Shown piece by piece: positions 1-11,053 of a stretch of 64,000 nucleotides of DNA. Position 1 is the stretch's first letter. Each line of letters opens with the position of its first letter. The notes under the pieces were generated by a model. That model did no database searches. It was given only the letters and a program-made list of their open reading frames with translations, and was not told where the DNA came from. A program made the translations under genes and the position numbers. The stretch is from Anisodus tanguticus (lineage: Eukaryota; Streptophyta; Magnoliopsida; Solanales; Solanaceae). Where the stretch lies: positions 10,950,001 to 11,014,000 of the forward strand of contig CM067557.1 in NCBI GenBank assembly GCA_034509755.1. The letters run 5' to 3'.

Positions 1-1826
1 TTCTGCTTTTTAACGTCGGAACGCTTCAAAGGCTTCATCCTTACTTTTTAACAAGTAAAGGTAACAATACATTGTGTTATCATCAATGAATGTCACAAAG
101 TACTTGTTCCCCCCTCTAGTTTGTGCGAACTTCAAATCACATATATCTGTATGAATGAGTTCTAGAGGAGCGGTATTCCTTTCGACGGATCGAAAAGGAA
201 GCTTGGTGAGTTTTGCCTCTACGTACACCTCACACTTATGTTGAGGGTTTACGTCGATAGACGCAACAACTCCAACTTTACCAACCGTTGGATGGACTTG
301 TAATTAACGTGTCATAATCTATGATGCCATAAATTAGAAGACTCAAGCAAATAAGAAGAAGGTTCAACTTTATTACTTGGACGCATTAAATACATGGCAT
401 TAACTTTGAAGAGGTTTTCACAGACGAAGCCTCTCCCCACAAAAGTGTCATTCTTAGTGAGTACAAATTCATTGGATTCAAATACTCGCCTAAAACCAAC
501 ATTAACCAATAAAGGTCCTGAAATTAAATTTCTCCTAATCTCAGGGACATGCATCACTTCCTTCAGAATGAGCTCTTTTCTAGAAGTCATCTTCAGGACC
601 AGATTTCCTATCCCCAGCACGTTAGAGGAAGCGTTGTTGCCCATGAATAACTTCTTATCGGTGATCGGTGTATACGTGGAGAAGGCATCTCTGTTGGAAC
701 AGATGTGTCTGGTAGCACCTGTGTCCATCCACCACTACATGGGATTCTCAACCAGGTTTGCTTCAAGCACCACTGCCGAGAACTCCTCAATCATGTCATC
801 CAGGAGCGTGTCCTTGACGACGTTAGCATGTGCCTTGCCTTTAGCCTTGGCTTTCTGTTGTTGCTCAGTCTTGAGCTTGCGGCATTCCTTGATCTTATGA
901 CCAGGTTTCCCACAGTGGTGACAGTTACCTCTAAACATCTCCGCTGCGTGGGTCTTGCCGTCTTTCTGGAACTTCTGCTTCTTACTTAGGTTCCCTTTGT
1001 CCTCAGCCAGATTTGCCTTTGCCTCATCAGATTGTTTACCCCTAGGCAAGGCCTTCTTATTATCTTCCTGAATTTGGAGTTTGATAATAAGCTCTTCAAA
1101 GGTCATCTCATTTGTCTTGAATTTTAAGTAACTCATAAACTCATTCCACGAAAGAGGTAACTTTTCAATCAACGATGCAACCAAAAACTGCTCATTTGGT
1201 TTCATTCCTTCCAAATCCAGGTGATGTAGAATCATTTGGAATTCCTAGACTTGGGACATCAGTGTCTTACTATCCACCATTTGAAAATTTTAGAAATTCC
1301 CAATGATGAACTTCTTAGTACCTGCATCTTGTGTGTTATACTTCTTTTGCAGTTTTTCCCACAGCTCTTTGGCGATGCCAACGGTGCAATACACTGTGTA
1401 GAGAGGGTCTGCCAAGCAGTTCAATATGTAATTCTTACACATGAAATCACTATGATTCCATGCATCAAGAACCATCTTCATGCCATTAATGACATGGATA
1501 CCTAGGCCCCCTTCACCCGTTTCAGAAGACGAAGGGTCCATTTCATCTCCAGCTTGTGGAGGATCTTCTGTTAGGAAACGTGTCATTCCCATGATAATCA
1601 AGTAGAACAACATCTTCTGTTGTCATCTCTTAAAGTTTGAGCTCATGAATTTTTTAGGGCGTTCATGGTGGAATGCGGATGGTGGAGCAGTAAAGGCAGC
1701 AGATGTGCCTTGGGCGCAAAGATATGGAAGGCGACGGTTGCGCCTTGGACGATAAGCAACGAAAAGAAAGGCAGAATTGTTGCCTTGATTGGCAGCAGCA
1801 GCGGCATCAATAATGTTTCCAGTCAT
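1..1826 (-). pseudogene. copia gag-protease-integrase remnant
   Basis: Reading down the minus strand from an ATG at 1826, one frame carries gag, then protease, then the GAG-pre-integrase region. Gag has a zinc knuckle of form CX2CX4HX4C at about 882-923 (CHHCGKPGHKIKEC). The protease active-site motif DTGATRH lies just below 728, and the integrase N-terminal LWHHRL motif is near 315-330. The frame is broken by stops at 1623-1625 (a conserved Trp position), 1290-1292, 1245-1247, 735-737 and 312-314. A frameshift near 260-275 moves the following integrase segment (10-228) into another frame; it includes the D of the HTDICD motif. Products would be retrotransposon capsid, protease and integrase. 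Nothing suggests it is functional. Family assignment is confident; lineage within copia is not. Confidence 0.85.
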
Positions 1827-1865
1827 GTTGCAGCAGTTACAGCACGCAAAATCTTGTCTTAAACT

Positions 1866-2793
1866 TGTTGGTTACAATGGTGCAGGAAACGAAATAAGTA
1901 ACTGTTAAGTATTACAACAAACTGAAATTACAACAATCTGAAATTTCAATAAACTTGAACAAGAAACTGGAACAATTTTTGATATGCTGAGTCGAGTGAT
2001 GGCACTCTGTCTTTATGACAAGATTGCCCGTATGTATTCTTTCTACGTTCTGGACAATAGTCTCCCAAGATAAAACAGCAACTCAACAAATGAGCAAAGG
2101 AAACTCAAGTGTTTACCTTGAAGAATTTTGAGTAATGAAATGATGCTGGAAAGTAGTAAGAAGAAACTGATATTGTTTGTGTGCTCTATGTCTTGTCTTA
2201 ACATTTGGCAAAGGCTTCATTATATAGTTGTAAGGAGAGACTTATCAACTGCCCACATAATTGATGTTACTGTCCAAGTAAGCCAAATTAAATGACTGAA
2301 TTGAGTGCATATTGATGCTTACCAGAAACTCCAGGAGCCAAACTGTAAATACAAAGCAATTTGGGTCCAAAAAGATAATACCAGAAGAAGCCCACGACCA
2401 GAGCCCGGACCGGACGGGCGGGCGGCGCGCGTGTGGGATTTTCCTCGAACCGAAACACATCTAAGTCTTCCCTCCTTTAAACACATGGGATACCCCTTGG
2501 GGTCCCAAGCCCCAAGCCAATTATGAGACTTATAAACTAAACAAATCTTTCTTCCCCCACCGATGAGGGAGGATTGGTCTAAATACCACACTTTTTCATG
2601 CTTCAAACACCTCACTTCGTGGACCAATATCTCTTTCATTTCTCAACGAAATTTGACGATCCTTAGCCCTACGGTCATCTACTTACTTAGTAGATTATGC
2701 ACGTGTGAAGAACCGGATTCTCCAACAGGCGGAACACTAGTGTTTAAGCCATTAAAGATGGTTGGACGCAATTCCCGCCAAAGGCTTTCATCA
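1866..2793 (-). repeat. 5' LTR of left-edge copia element
   Basis: On the minus strand this ends TTGTAACCAACA at 1866 and begins near TGATGAAAGCC at about 2793. It aligns with the solo LTR at 16082-17266, including the GCCTTTGGCGGGA start region, the GGGACCCCAAGGGG block, the GC-rich CGCCCGCC block near 2410-2430 and the CTTGGGAGACNATTGTCC block near 2040-2080. It is about 250 bp shorter than the solo LTR, partly because it lacks the 28-bp tandem repeats. The outer boundary is less certain than the inner one. Confidence 0.75.
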
Positions 2794-4353
2794 TTTTCTT
2801 CTTGCTGGAAGTGATTGTTTCCTGATCTGCTCCATCAACTATCGTACATAAAATTCATGCTGCAATAGTCATGGCTACTATGAGCCCTCCGATTTTTACT
2901 ATTTTTTTCCTCTAAGAATCCATGGCCGACTCAATTCTTGTTGCTGATTCCATTTTCAAGGATTAGTATTTTTTGAGAATGGGTCGGGTTGGGAATTTTT
3001 AAATTATTTTTTAGTTAGTTTTGACGAATTTAGAAAAAAAATCATCACGTGGACCAATCTCAAAGCGAGTAGTGAAACAACACCCAACTCTAATTTGATC
3101 TAAGCAAAGTAAGGTTACAAGTTACATATAAGTTGTTTAAGGAGTTAAAGAATTGTCGATAAAGTTTAATTGCTAAGTTTTCAAGACAAATTTAAAGGTG
3201 ATTTTATGTATTTTCTCTTTAGGTAAAGCACACATAACTTGCCATGTCAATATGAAGTGTTCACAAGACACAATTTTTTCATGTTAAAATGTCTATCTGG
3301 TCACTAGTCAAGTTAGAGTGTTTAACTTATAAAATGTGTCAAATTTAACGCTATCTAGGTATTTAGCCGATTAGAAAACATTTGGCTGCATTCTGAGCTG
3401 GCTCATTATGTCTTTGTTAGGCGTTAAATACTTTACTATCTTTTGCAATAACTGTTACTTTCATTGCTTTATGTTGTCTGAATAAGTTCTACCAATTAAG
3501 AGAAGAACAATTGTTTTGTGCTATAAGGAAACATTAATTTCAGCTATATATTGAAAATGCCGAAACGCAAAGAATGTCACTGTCTGAAGCATGAAGCATG
3601 GTCCGTATGGTTTACATGCTAGTGGCATGGAATTATGACGAAGGGATAATTCATGCAGTAAATAATAATAAAAGGATTTTAATACGGTGATTAATAATAA
3701 AAATTAAATAGGAATTACTTTAAGAATATTTTTGTTTTAAATAGTTTAATCCGCGTACGATTAGTAAGAACTTTTACTTCGTATTATATCCAGATAAAAC
3801 AACACATTATTGTATAACTTAATGCAAATAATAGTGGAGATGATTTCTTTTAGTTTGTCCAATCGACCGTTGCATGAGTTATACAATGATTATCTTTAAG
3901 CAAACAATTAAAACTTTATAATATTTTATGAGAGATTTTATATTGTAATTAATTATACTAATAAAATCAACCAAATAACCCTCAAAGTTTCCTCATTTGC
4001 TGCTGAAACTTGTTACAACACCAATTAAAAACCTCAATCTCAAACAAGCCCTTGGCCTGTTAGATAAATTTTCACTGTCCATATTACTTTTATTAAACTC
4101 ATCTCACGCGAATAAAAATAACAATTACAACTAGAAGTTCTTTACGTGTCTTTACTGACATATAAACCTCTTAAAGGCTAAAGAACTCGAAAAGCATAGG
4201 ATGAACAGTAAAAGTTCTAACATGACTAATATATTTTCAACTAATAGGTATTGCCTTATAGATCTTTTTCTGGTTTTTCGAGACAATTTCCTTTCAAGTG
4301 ATTTTAGGTCTACTTCCTTCTTTTTTACTAACTTCACTCACTATATGTAAAAA
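2794..4353. other. AT-rich intergenic stretch
   Basis: I see no gene, RNA or recognisable element here. Short open frames such as one at 4152-4337 have no domain, no coding-like composition and no promoter context. Confidence 0.5.
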
Positions 4354-4512
4354 TGTATTAATCTCCATTGAGAAGTCTTTCTCACTAATACAAATATATA
4401 TAGTGTGTACAATGTTGAATCCTAATTGAATGAGGATCTATATTTACCATAATTACACACATATATTAATTACAGAATATACGGAGAATATATGGTAATA
4501 TTCGTTATCACA
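4354..4512 (-). repeat. 3' LTR (159 bp)
   Basis: Minus-strand LTR beginning TGTGATAACG at 4512, immediately after the polypurine tract, and ending AATACA at 4354. The same 159-bp sequence with scattered changes is at 9604-9762. Confidence 0.8.
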
Positions 4513-5950
4513 CCCCCTCAGTCGGAGCGGGAGGAGGCAGGATGCTGAGACTGGATCTGAAGTCTAGTAACATATGTCGAGGAAGTCCATTAGTGAAAAT
4601 ATCTGCATACTGATACGAATAAGGCATATGAAACACCTTAACTTGACCTATAGCAACCTTCTCACGAACAAAATGTATATCTATCTCAATATGCTTGGTT
4701 CTCTGATGCTGAACCAGGTTATGAGATAAATAGATTGCAAATATGTTATCACAGTAAACCATAGACGCCTTATGTAAGGGACAATGAAGCTCCAAGAGGA
4801 GGTTTCGAAGCCAGCAGATCTTAGCAACAAAGTTTGCAACGCCTCTATATTCTACTTCTACACTCGATCCGGAGAGTGTGTCCTGGCGCTTGGCAGACCA
4901 TGAGATTAGATTATCTCCTAAGAACACATAGTAGCCGGATGTGGAATGTTGTGTGTCCAGACAGCTTGCCCAATCGGTGTCCGTATATGATATCAGCCTG
5001 GTCGGTGCAAAGGGGTAGAGATATAATCCATAATCAAGTATGTCCTTAACGTATCGAATGATACGTTTAAGAGTTGTAAAGTGAGGCTCCATGTTGGTAT
5101 GCATAAATAAACACACTTGCTGGACAACATATGCAATATCATGTCTGGTGAATTTAAGATACTAGAGTGCACCTGCGAGGCTCCTATAGAGAGTGGGATC
5201 GGACACTGGATCACCATCAACAGTACTGAGTTTTGACTTTGAGTCGATCGGAGTAGGCATGATCTTGCAGTTTTCCATTTTAGCCATCTACACAATTTCT
5301 TCCGTATACTTACGCTGACACAGAAACATAGTATCTGCAGATCGAGTCACAGAAATCTCCAAGAAGTAACTTAACTTTCCCAAGTCTGTCATAGCAAATT
5401 CGGATTTGAGCAGAGCAATGATCTCATTTTTCAACACGTTAGAGGAGGCAGTAAGAACAATATCATCCACATATAATAACAAGTATGCAATGTTACTACC
5501 TCGATGAAAAATAAAAAGTGAATGGTCACATTTGCTCTATATGAACCCAATCTGCATAATATAAGTAGCAAAGCGCTCATACCATGCCTTGGGGGCCTAT
5601 TTCAAACCATATAATGACTTACGAAGACGACATACATAATGAGGAGCCTCTGGATGTACAAAACTTGGTGGCTAGTGTATGTAAATAATTTCTTTCAAAT
5701 CCCCATGTAAGAACACATTTTTCACATCAAGCTGATAAATCGGCCAATTTTTACCCATAGTTATGCTCGAAACAGTGCGAATGGTAGCTGGTTTAACCAC
5801 CGGACTAAACGTCTCACCACAATCAATACCCTCCTGCTTTCCTGTGACATTAGCCACAAGTCTTGCCTTATGGCGCTCAAGGTCACTACTGTCTCTGAAT
5901 TTGTGATGGAAGAGTCACATACACTGAATTACATTATCCCCCTCCGACTT
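4508..5950 (-). pseudogene. copia reverse transcriptase-RNase H remnant
   Basis: The minus strand carries the RT start (HKARLVA near 5880), the RT block DCGETFSPVVKPATIRT (5672-5857), the YVDD catalytic motif (5288-5482) and RNase H ending at 4508, just inside the LTR. RNase H landmarks are DWASCLDT, the SSVEVEYRG variant of the usual SSAEAEYR, VYCDN and KHIEIDIHFVREK. The blocks sit in different frames with stops between 5483 and 5671, so no full protein can be made. RT would copy the element RNA and RNase H would degrade it. The domain order and motifs make the identity secure. Confidence 0.85.
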
Positions 5951-6204
5951 GAACCAAATCCCAAGTGTGTTATTTTGTTAAAGCATTAAATTTCTCACGC
6001 ATGACCGTATTCCAATTCGAGTCAAATTTGACTAATTTTGGGGTTTTAGGGATTGGGGATATAGATTAAGTGGATAGATTAAAATGGACTTTCAGTTTGA
6101 AAATCTCATGCTGAGCACGGATCTCCATTCTATGTGTGAGAATAGGGACAGTTTGGGCAGAGGGGTGGGGGTACGGATTGGGGGTGTCCCGGGTCAGTGA
6201 TATC

Positions 6205-7860
6205 TCAAGTTGGTGGTGTCTCGAGTAAAGGCAGGGACAAATTGACTGGATTGGGGCGTGGGTGCGGTTCCGGTGACCAGTGTCGGGATGGAATTTCGAT
6301 GGTGAGGGGTGTCGGTGGACTAGGGCAAGTTGTTAGTAGTTTTGGGTTGGATTGAGGTGTTCGATGGGATGGTGGGTGTCGGATGTCAATGCCGGCGTGG
6401 GTGGGGGAGACAGTGGTGGAATAAAGTGGCGCTGGTGATGGGAATATCGGTGGGACATGGATGGCAGCGGTGGATTTTGGTTGTGACGGAACAGTGGGGA
6501 CAGGTCGTGACGGAACAGTGGAGACGTCATCACGATGGAGTACGGTGTGGACAATAGTGGATGCTTTAGACTCGTCTAGAAATATGTAATTCGTGTTCCA
6601 ATTTTTTAAAATATTTGCAAATGGGAAGATTGTTTCATTAAACGTGACTTGGCGAGACACGAGGATTTTACGTGAAGGCAGGTCATAACACAAATACCCC
6701 GTATGATTGGTCGGGAATCCTAAGTGTATGAGGGGTCGTGGAGGCAAGATTCGGGTAACAAAGGCAATCGAAAGTCCGTAGGTGATCATAAGAGGGGATC
6801 CGACGGAATAAAATTTGGTGGGTGTTCTATTATGGAGAGTGTGGGTAGGCAAAATATTAAGAAGATATTCTACCATTTTAACATCATAAACCCAAAAGGA
6901 TTGGGGGAGAGAGGCATGAAAAAGGATCGTACGAACCATGTTATTGATAGTGCAAATGATTCATTCGGCCTTACCATTTTGGGGGGAGGTGTGGGGACAC
7001 GAAAAATGAAAGACCATGTCATTATTTATACAAAATTTATGAAAAGTGGAATTATTCGACTCACAACCATTATCACATTGAAATGATTTTATGGCTCTTT
7101 CAAATTGTGTTTTGATATAGAGACGGAATTCAAAAAACTTGGCAAAAACTTCAGATTTGAATTTAAGTGGGTAAACCAAGATAAAGTGAGAAAAATCATC
7201 TAATGTGACCCAGTGAAGTAGTAATGGGAGATGTCCATAAGTCCGCATGAATAATGTCAAAAGGCGAAAACGTAACGCTTAAAGATGACATAAAGGAATG
7301 CGAACATGCTTGCCTAAAGGGAAAGAATAACAATTTTGGGCAAGGTGTCCATTATTACATCGAATGAAATTATTGCTTCTAAGAAAATTAAAAACAAGAG
7401 CGTCTGGGTGTCCAAGTCTAATGTGCCAAGTTGACGGAGAGATTGTAGCTAGAGAGGTATGTGATCGGGGTCTGGCAGTGGAAATGGTTGAGAAATGATA
7501 GAGGTCCCGCACACTATTGCATCTCGTAAGAGGTTTCCCCATAAGTAGATCATTCACAAAAAAACCAAAGGGTCAAACTCAACAGAAACAGAATTGGTAC
7601 GAGTAAATTTCCTTACAAATATTAATTTTTTTAATAATGTTGAGGGCATAGAGGACGTTATTTAGGAATAAAGGTGGGTGATGTGGTTTTGTGTGAGTGG
7701 TACCATAACCTTGCATTGGAATGCGATGACCATTACCGATCGTAGTAATTTGAGGATACTTTAAACAAAACAATTTGGAGAGATTACCTGAGGAACGTGT
7801 GAGATGAGAGGTGGATCACGTATTCATGTACCAATTTTTGTCGAGCTGCTATAGATTTAA
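6205..7860 (-). pseudogene. copia protease-integrase remnant
   Basis: Reading downward from about 7860, the protease region has lost its active site: where copia proteases carry DTGA, the frame reads Asn-Thr-stop near 7825. Downstream residues typical of the family remain (GNGHRIPMQGYGTTH, 7579-7773). The integrase N-terminal WHIRLGHPD motif lies in 7279-7557. The core contains the CDNG aspartate and the PQNGKAE glutamate region (6961-7260). The C-terminal region (6205-6939) contains GFPTNHTGYLCYDL and then a proline-rich linker. Frames change between these pieces. The original role was polyprotein cleavage and cDNA integration. Confidence 0.8.
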
Positions 7861-7995
7861 TATGCTGAAGGCCTGGCCCAAATCAGTGGGGGCCAAGCCG
7901 TAGGTAAGCTCCTGCTGCTGGGCCGTAATTAAATGTGCCTACTGGGCCGCATGTGGTGCCTGGCGTGGGCCTGGAGAGGAGCCTAAAATCCTGGG

Positions 7996-8995
7996 CTACC
8001 AATTAGCTGGGTACTGGGCCGAGGCTGCTGTTGGATATGTATAGGCGGGCGAGGCCCAATTTCCTTGGTTTTGGCCAGTGGTCTGCGCCAACCCACTGGA
8101 AAAAAATGGTTGGCCTGGGACTGCTGGCCTGCTCACCCCCCACGCCTGCGGCCTCTGCCACCTTGCTGTTCCCGCAGCCTTTGCCTCCTCGGTCACCTCT
8201 GCAGTTGCCCCGCAGTTGTTGGTTTTCTAGAGGTGGTGCCTGGCCTGCGAGGGCGGCATTTGTCGCCGGAGTTTCCACAGCTAACACATTTTGATTATGT
8301 TCTTCATGTTTAGCACGTTGGGTTTCCTCCAATAATAATTGCGAACATGCCCTGTTGAAGCTAGGTAGTCGATCGGCTTGTTGAATCATAGTCGCGAGAG
8401 TATCGTATTCACCCTTCGGTAAGCCAACAACTAGTTGTAGGACCATCTTTGTATCGGAAATTGGTGTCCCCGCGTTGGATAATTGGTCCGCAACTAGCTT
8501 CAATTGTGTACAATACTCAGAGATATTGGCAAAATTCTCAAGACGTGTATTATTGAATTGTTCCTCTAAGTACACTGCATGTGTGTGCTTGCTGTCCTTA
8601 AATATCTCTTCCACCGTATCCATAACTCACGAGCCGAGGCACCAGTTTTCATAATAGTATGAAGCAAGTCCTTAGAGATGCTTCCATAAATCCACTGCTT
8701 GACGATGTCGTCAAGTCGGCGCCATGCCGTTTCATCAATCTCGATAGGGCGAGGGAAAGAGTCATCAATCTCGATAGGGCGAGGGAAAGAGTCATCAATA
8801 TGATCAAGCACATTATAATGTGCCTATCCGGATGTTGGTGACGGCAAAATTATGAAGTTCTTGATTAAAGGAATGAAGTTCTTGATGTTGGTGACGGCAA
8901 AATCCGGATGGAAAGAAGAAGTGGAGGAGGCAGTGGGTGACGCCTGTGGAGGAAGAAGAGGCAATGGGAGAGGTGGGAGTAGACATGGAAGCCAT
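7996..8995 (-). pseudogene. copia gag (UBN2-type) remnant
   Basis: A gag with the UBN2/Retrofit look starts near the ATG at 8995. It continues through WRRLDDIVKQWIYGSIS (8566-8811) and, after a frameshift near 8620, EEIFKDSKHTHAVYLEEQF (8003-8623). The C-terminus is Gly/Arg- then Pro/Ala/Gln-rich without a zinc knuckle. A 30-bp direct duplication at 8732-8791 adds a repeated DDSFPRPIEI block. The N-terminal 8813-8995 part is also disturbed by a short repeat of TTGGTGACGGCAAAAT. No intact capsid protein can be produced. Confidence 0.75.
8732..8791. repeat. 30-bp tandem duplication inside gag
   Basis: Two exact 30-bp copies (8732-8761 and 8762-8791), beginning TCATCAATCTCGATAGGGCG. The duplication is in frame with gag. 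Confidence 0.9.
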
Positions 8996-9110
8996 TAGAG
9001 GGGCTGAATTTTGGTTAGGAAGAGAAAGAAAATTTAGGGTTTATGGGGGATAGCCGCCGGCCTAGTAAGAGGGGCGGTCTAGGATTTATTTTTAGGTGTT
9101 TTAGGGTTTA

Positions 9111-9123
9111 GCTCTTGATACCA
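9111..9123 (-). other. primer binding site of the 4354-9762 element
   Basis: Minus-strand TGGTATCAAGAGC, the plant copia tRNA-Met-i primer site TGGTATCAGAGC with one inserted A. It should abut the 5' LTR but lies 480 bp from it. Confidence 0.75.
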
Positions 9124-9603
9124 CCTTCGATCGACCATAGGGCCTATTCTACCCTTACCGAATTCATTCTATTGAAGCGTAACGTAAAAAGCTCCTTCTC
9201 ATCTTGCATTTCTTCAGTTTGGAAGTTCCAGAATGTTGTCTGTGGATTTCTATAACAAAGGAAAGCCTCCTACCCTAATACTATGCCATTTGATTGAAAC
9301 AAGTTATCTGTTGCTCTTGCAGTCCGATACATTTCCATTATGTTACCTAGCCAAACCCGCCACCTCATGTGCCAAAGTCAAACAGTTGTTCTTCTTCCTT
9401 CTCTGCTCCTTTTTCTACATATGCTAGGCGGGTTACCAGAGAAGAGGGGACAACTCCTTTCTCCTTTGCCTTACTCAATCTTCCTTTTCTGATTGAAAGT
9501 AGCAAGCCACTCTACTATTGGTATAGAGGCCAGATAGAAGGTTGCTCATCCAGCCCAGCGGATCCATTGTTTATGCGGCATTACAAGCATCTGAAAAAGG
9601 AAA
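9124..9603. other. foreign-looking insert between 5' LTR and primer site
   Basis: This 480-bp block separates the LTR end (9604) from the primer site (9123), where copia elements normally have 0-3 bp. Its composition is more GC-balanced than the surroundings, with stretches such as GAAGCGTAACGTAAAAAGC and GCGGGTTACCAGAGAAGAGG. It is reminiscent of plant mitochondrial DNA, but I cannot confirm that. No gene is recognised. Confidence 0.4.
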
Positions 9604-9762
9604 TGTATTAATCTCCTTTGAAGAGTCTTTCTCATTAATACAAATATATATAGTGTATACAATGTTGAATCCTAATCGAATGAGGATCTATATTTACCAT
9701 AATTATACACAAATATTAATTACAGAATATACGGCGAATATTTGATAATATTCACTATTACT
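9604..9762 (-). repeat. 5' LTR (159 bp)
   Basis: Aligns over its full length with 4354-4512. It ends AATACA at 9604. At the other end it has lost the canonical TG start (AGTAATAGTG instead of TGTGATAACG). Confidence 0.75.
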
Positions 9763-9919
9763 ATAATTTAACATTTACGAATCGGAGCATCTCGCAATCG
9801 ATGTAAGACACATGACCATACTATGTCAAGCTACCTTCTCTTATTTATTCTCGATACGTGACATGTTGAAATTAAAAACCCATGCAGTCTTGTATTCTAA
9901 TCCAAGAAAGTAGGGTCTG

Positions 9920-9927
9920 TATAAATT
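9920..9927 (+). promoter_or_regulatory. candidate TATA box of MAKR6-like gene
   Basis: TATAAATT about 95 bp upstream of the ATG at 10022, followed by a CT-rich leader (TCTTCTTTTCTCTTTTCTTC) typical of plant 5' UTRs. Confidence 0.45.
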
Positions 9928-10021
9928 ACTAATCTATCTAGTGTGCGTCTTTCTTTGCTCAGTATATATTATAACTCTTCTTTTCTCTTTTCTTCAATCT
10001 CCCATTATACAATTGACCAAT

Positions 10022-10870
10022 ATGGAAAACTCCCCACGGTATCTTGCTAGTGAGAGTTTTTCATACAGTTGGTTGTTGAATGAAAATCCTTCTTCTCTTG
10101 ATGGCCTTACACAATCCCTTAATGAAGATATAACATTTTTGGCTTATTCAAAAAGAATCTTGGAATTAGAAGCCCAAAATTTCAACTTTGATATCCATCC
10201 TGCTTCTTCTGACTCTTTTTTTGCTCTTGTTCATGCTGATGAAATATTTTCAGATGGACATATCATGCCTTTGTATATAGATCTATGTTGTTCGGACTCT
10301 CCAAAAATGTTAACGTAGCAGTAACGGATTCTCCAAAAATGCGCTACTTTCCACATGCACCCGTCGACATTTCTGAAGAGTCCGAGCAACATAGATCTAG
10401 ATACATCAATGATTGAAGCTTTTAAAGAAACAATATGTAATTTTGACACTTGTTCCATTTCTTCAACTCCTCTCACACCCTTTTCTCCACCAATTTCTGC
10501 TAGAAACAAAGAGAAACAGAGGAAACCATGTAGTAGAATCTTGTTCAAGAGGTTTAAATTCCTTTGGTTGTTCTGCAAAAGTTTATGCAGTTCAAGAAAA
10601 TGTGCAAAAGTTGATGACCTTGAAAGAAAAGTTTTTGAAATTGATTGGACTGAAATTGCAAATAAGAAAAGAAATGGTAGTAGAAATAAGAGTTTGGGAG
10701 AAGTGAAAAAATGGAGTAATTCACCAGAGGCATCCCCAATGAGAAGTCCATCTCATTGTATAGAAGTTTCACTTGATAAGGAGAATACAATTTCTGAGGC
10801 AATTTTGCACTGTAAGAGATCATTTGGTATGTTAGCAGAACCTGAGCTTTCAAAAATAGGTTCTGTATGA
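10022..10870 (+). CDS. MAKR6: MAKR6-like membrane-associated kinase regulator, interrupted by MITE
   Basis: The frame opens at the ATG at 10022, preceded by a pyrimidine-rich leader. Residues 13-18 are FSYSWL and residues 71-85 are HADEIFSDGHIMPLY, both hallmarks of the MAKR/BKI1-related family. The 3' half (10400-10867) has a basic, Cys-rich stretch (about FKRFKFLWLFCKSLCSSRKC) fitting membrane attachment, and ends with the family-like C-terminal motif SEAILHCKRSF. MAKR proteins are plasma-membrane adaptors that modulate receptor-kinase signalling. A 106-bp MITE plus 8-bp target duplication (114 bp) sits after codon 88. It keeps frame but adds a TAG at 10316-10318, so unspliced translation stops at 98 residues. 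Without the insert the protein would be 244 aa, a sensible family length. If a GT-AG pair at 10287/10394 is used as an intron, a 246-aa protein is restored in frame. The family call is good; the paralogue number is less sure. Confidence 0.8.
10286..10391. mobile_element. hAT-like MITE in MAKR6-like coding region
   Basis: A 106-bp element with terminal inverted repeats TGTTGTTCGGACTCT and AGAGTCCGAGCAACA, flanked by an exact 8-bp duplication TAGATCTA (10278-10285 and 10392-10399). An 8-bp target duplication is characteristic of hAT-superfamily insertions. It resembles a short inverted-repeat family I associate with Solanaceae genes. It has no coding capacity. Confidence 0.85.
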
Positions 10871-10893
10871 TTTCTTCTAGTAGTAGAAAGCTA

Positions 10894-11007
10894 TGTTGCT
10901 TGCACACTCAAAAAATGTTGTAGCACCGTGTAATATTCTCCAAAAAATACACTATTTATGGAAGATCCGACATGCGCGTGTTCTCATTTTTAAGAGTCTA
11001 AGCAACA
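10894..11007. mobile_element. second, degenerate copy of the same MITE
   Basis: Begins TGTTGCTTGCACACTC and ends AAGAGTCTAAGCAACA, with internal TCTCCAAAAAATAC and GATCCGACATGCGCG shared with this family. It starts 24 bp after the MAKR6-like stop, so it lies in the 3' UTR. The flanking octamers (GAAAGCTA, CAGACAAA) no longer match. Confidence 0.7.
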
Positions 11008-11053
11008 CAGACAAAGTATTTTAGAAGGATTTCTCAAATTCCAAGCCAGAAAG

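Larger units (their letters stand above)
1..2793 (-). mobile_element. Ty1/copia retrotransposon, 5' portion, cut by window edge
   Basis: A minus-strand copia element with its 5' LTR at 1866-2793 and gag, protease and the start of integrase below it. The rest of integrase, RT, RNase H and the 3' LTR lie beyond position 1. The LTR is homologous along most of its length to the solo LTR at 16082-17266, which fixes the inner LTR end at the CCAACA motif. The coding part is decayed. No canonical tRNA-Met primer site is visible after the LTR. Confidence 0.85.
4354..9762 (-). mobile_element. Ale/Retrofit-type copia element, degenerate
   Basis: Two 159-bp LTR copies (4354-4512 and 9604-9762) bracket, on the minus strand, a primer binding site, gag, protease, integrase, RT and RNase H in normal copia order. 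The polypurine tract CTGAGGGGG abuts the 3' LTR. All domains carry stops or frameshifts. The flanking pentamers (AAAAA at 4349-4353, ATAAT at 9763-9767) do not match, so no target duplication survives. About 480 bp of unrelated sequence separates the 5' LTR from the primer site. The lineage is inferred from the gag type without zinc knuckle and the short LTRs. Confidence 0.8.

Noticed and set aside
394..900. 168-codon plus-strand frame
   Set aside because: It is the antisense shadow of copia gag-protease on the minus strand.
6205..6560. GC-rich frames on both strands near 6330-6560
   Set aside because: They fall in the proline-rich linker after copia integrase. The plus-strand frame is an artefact of GC content.
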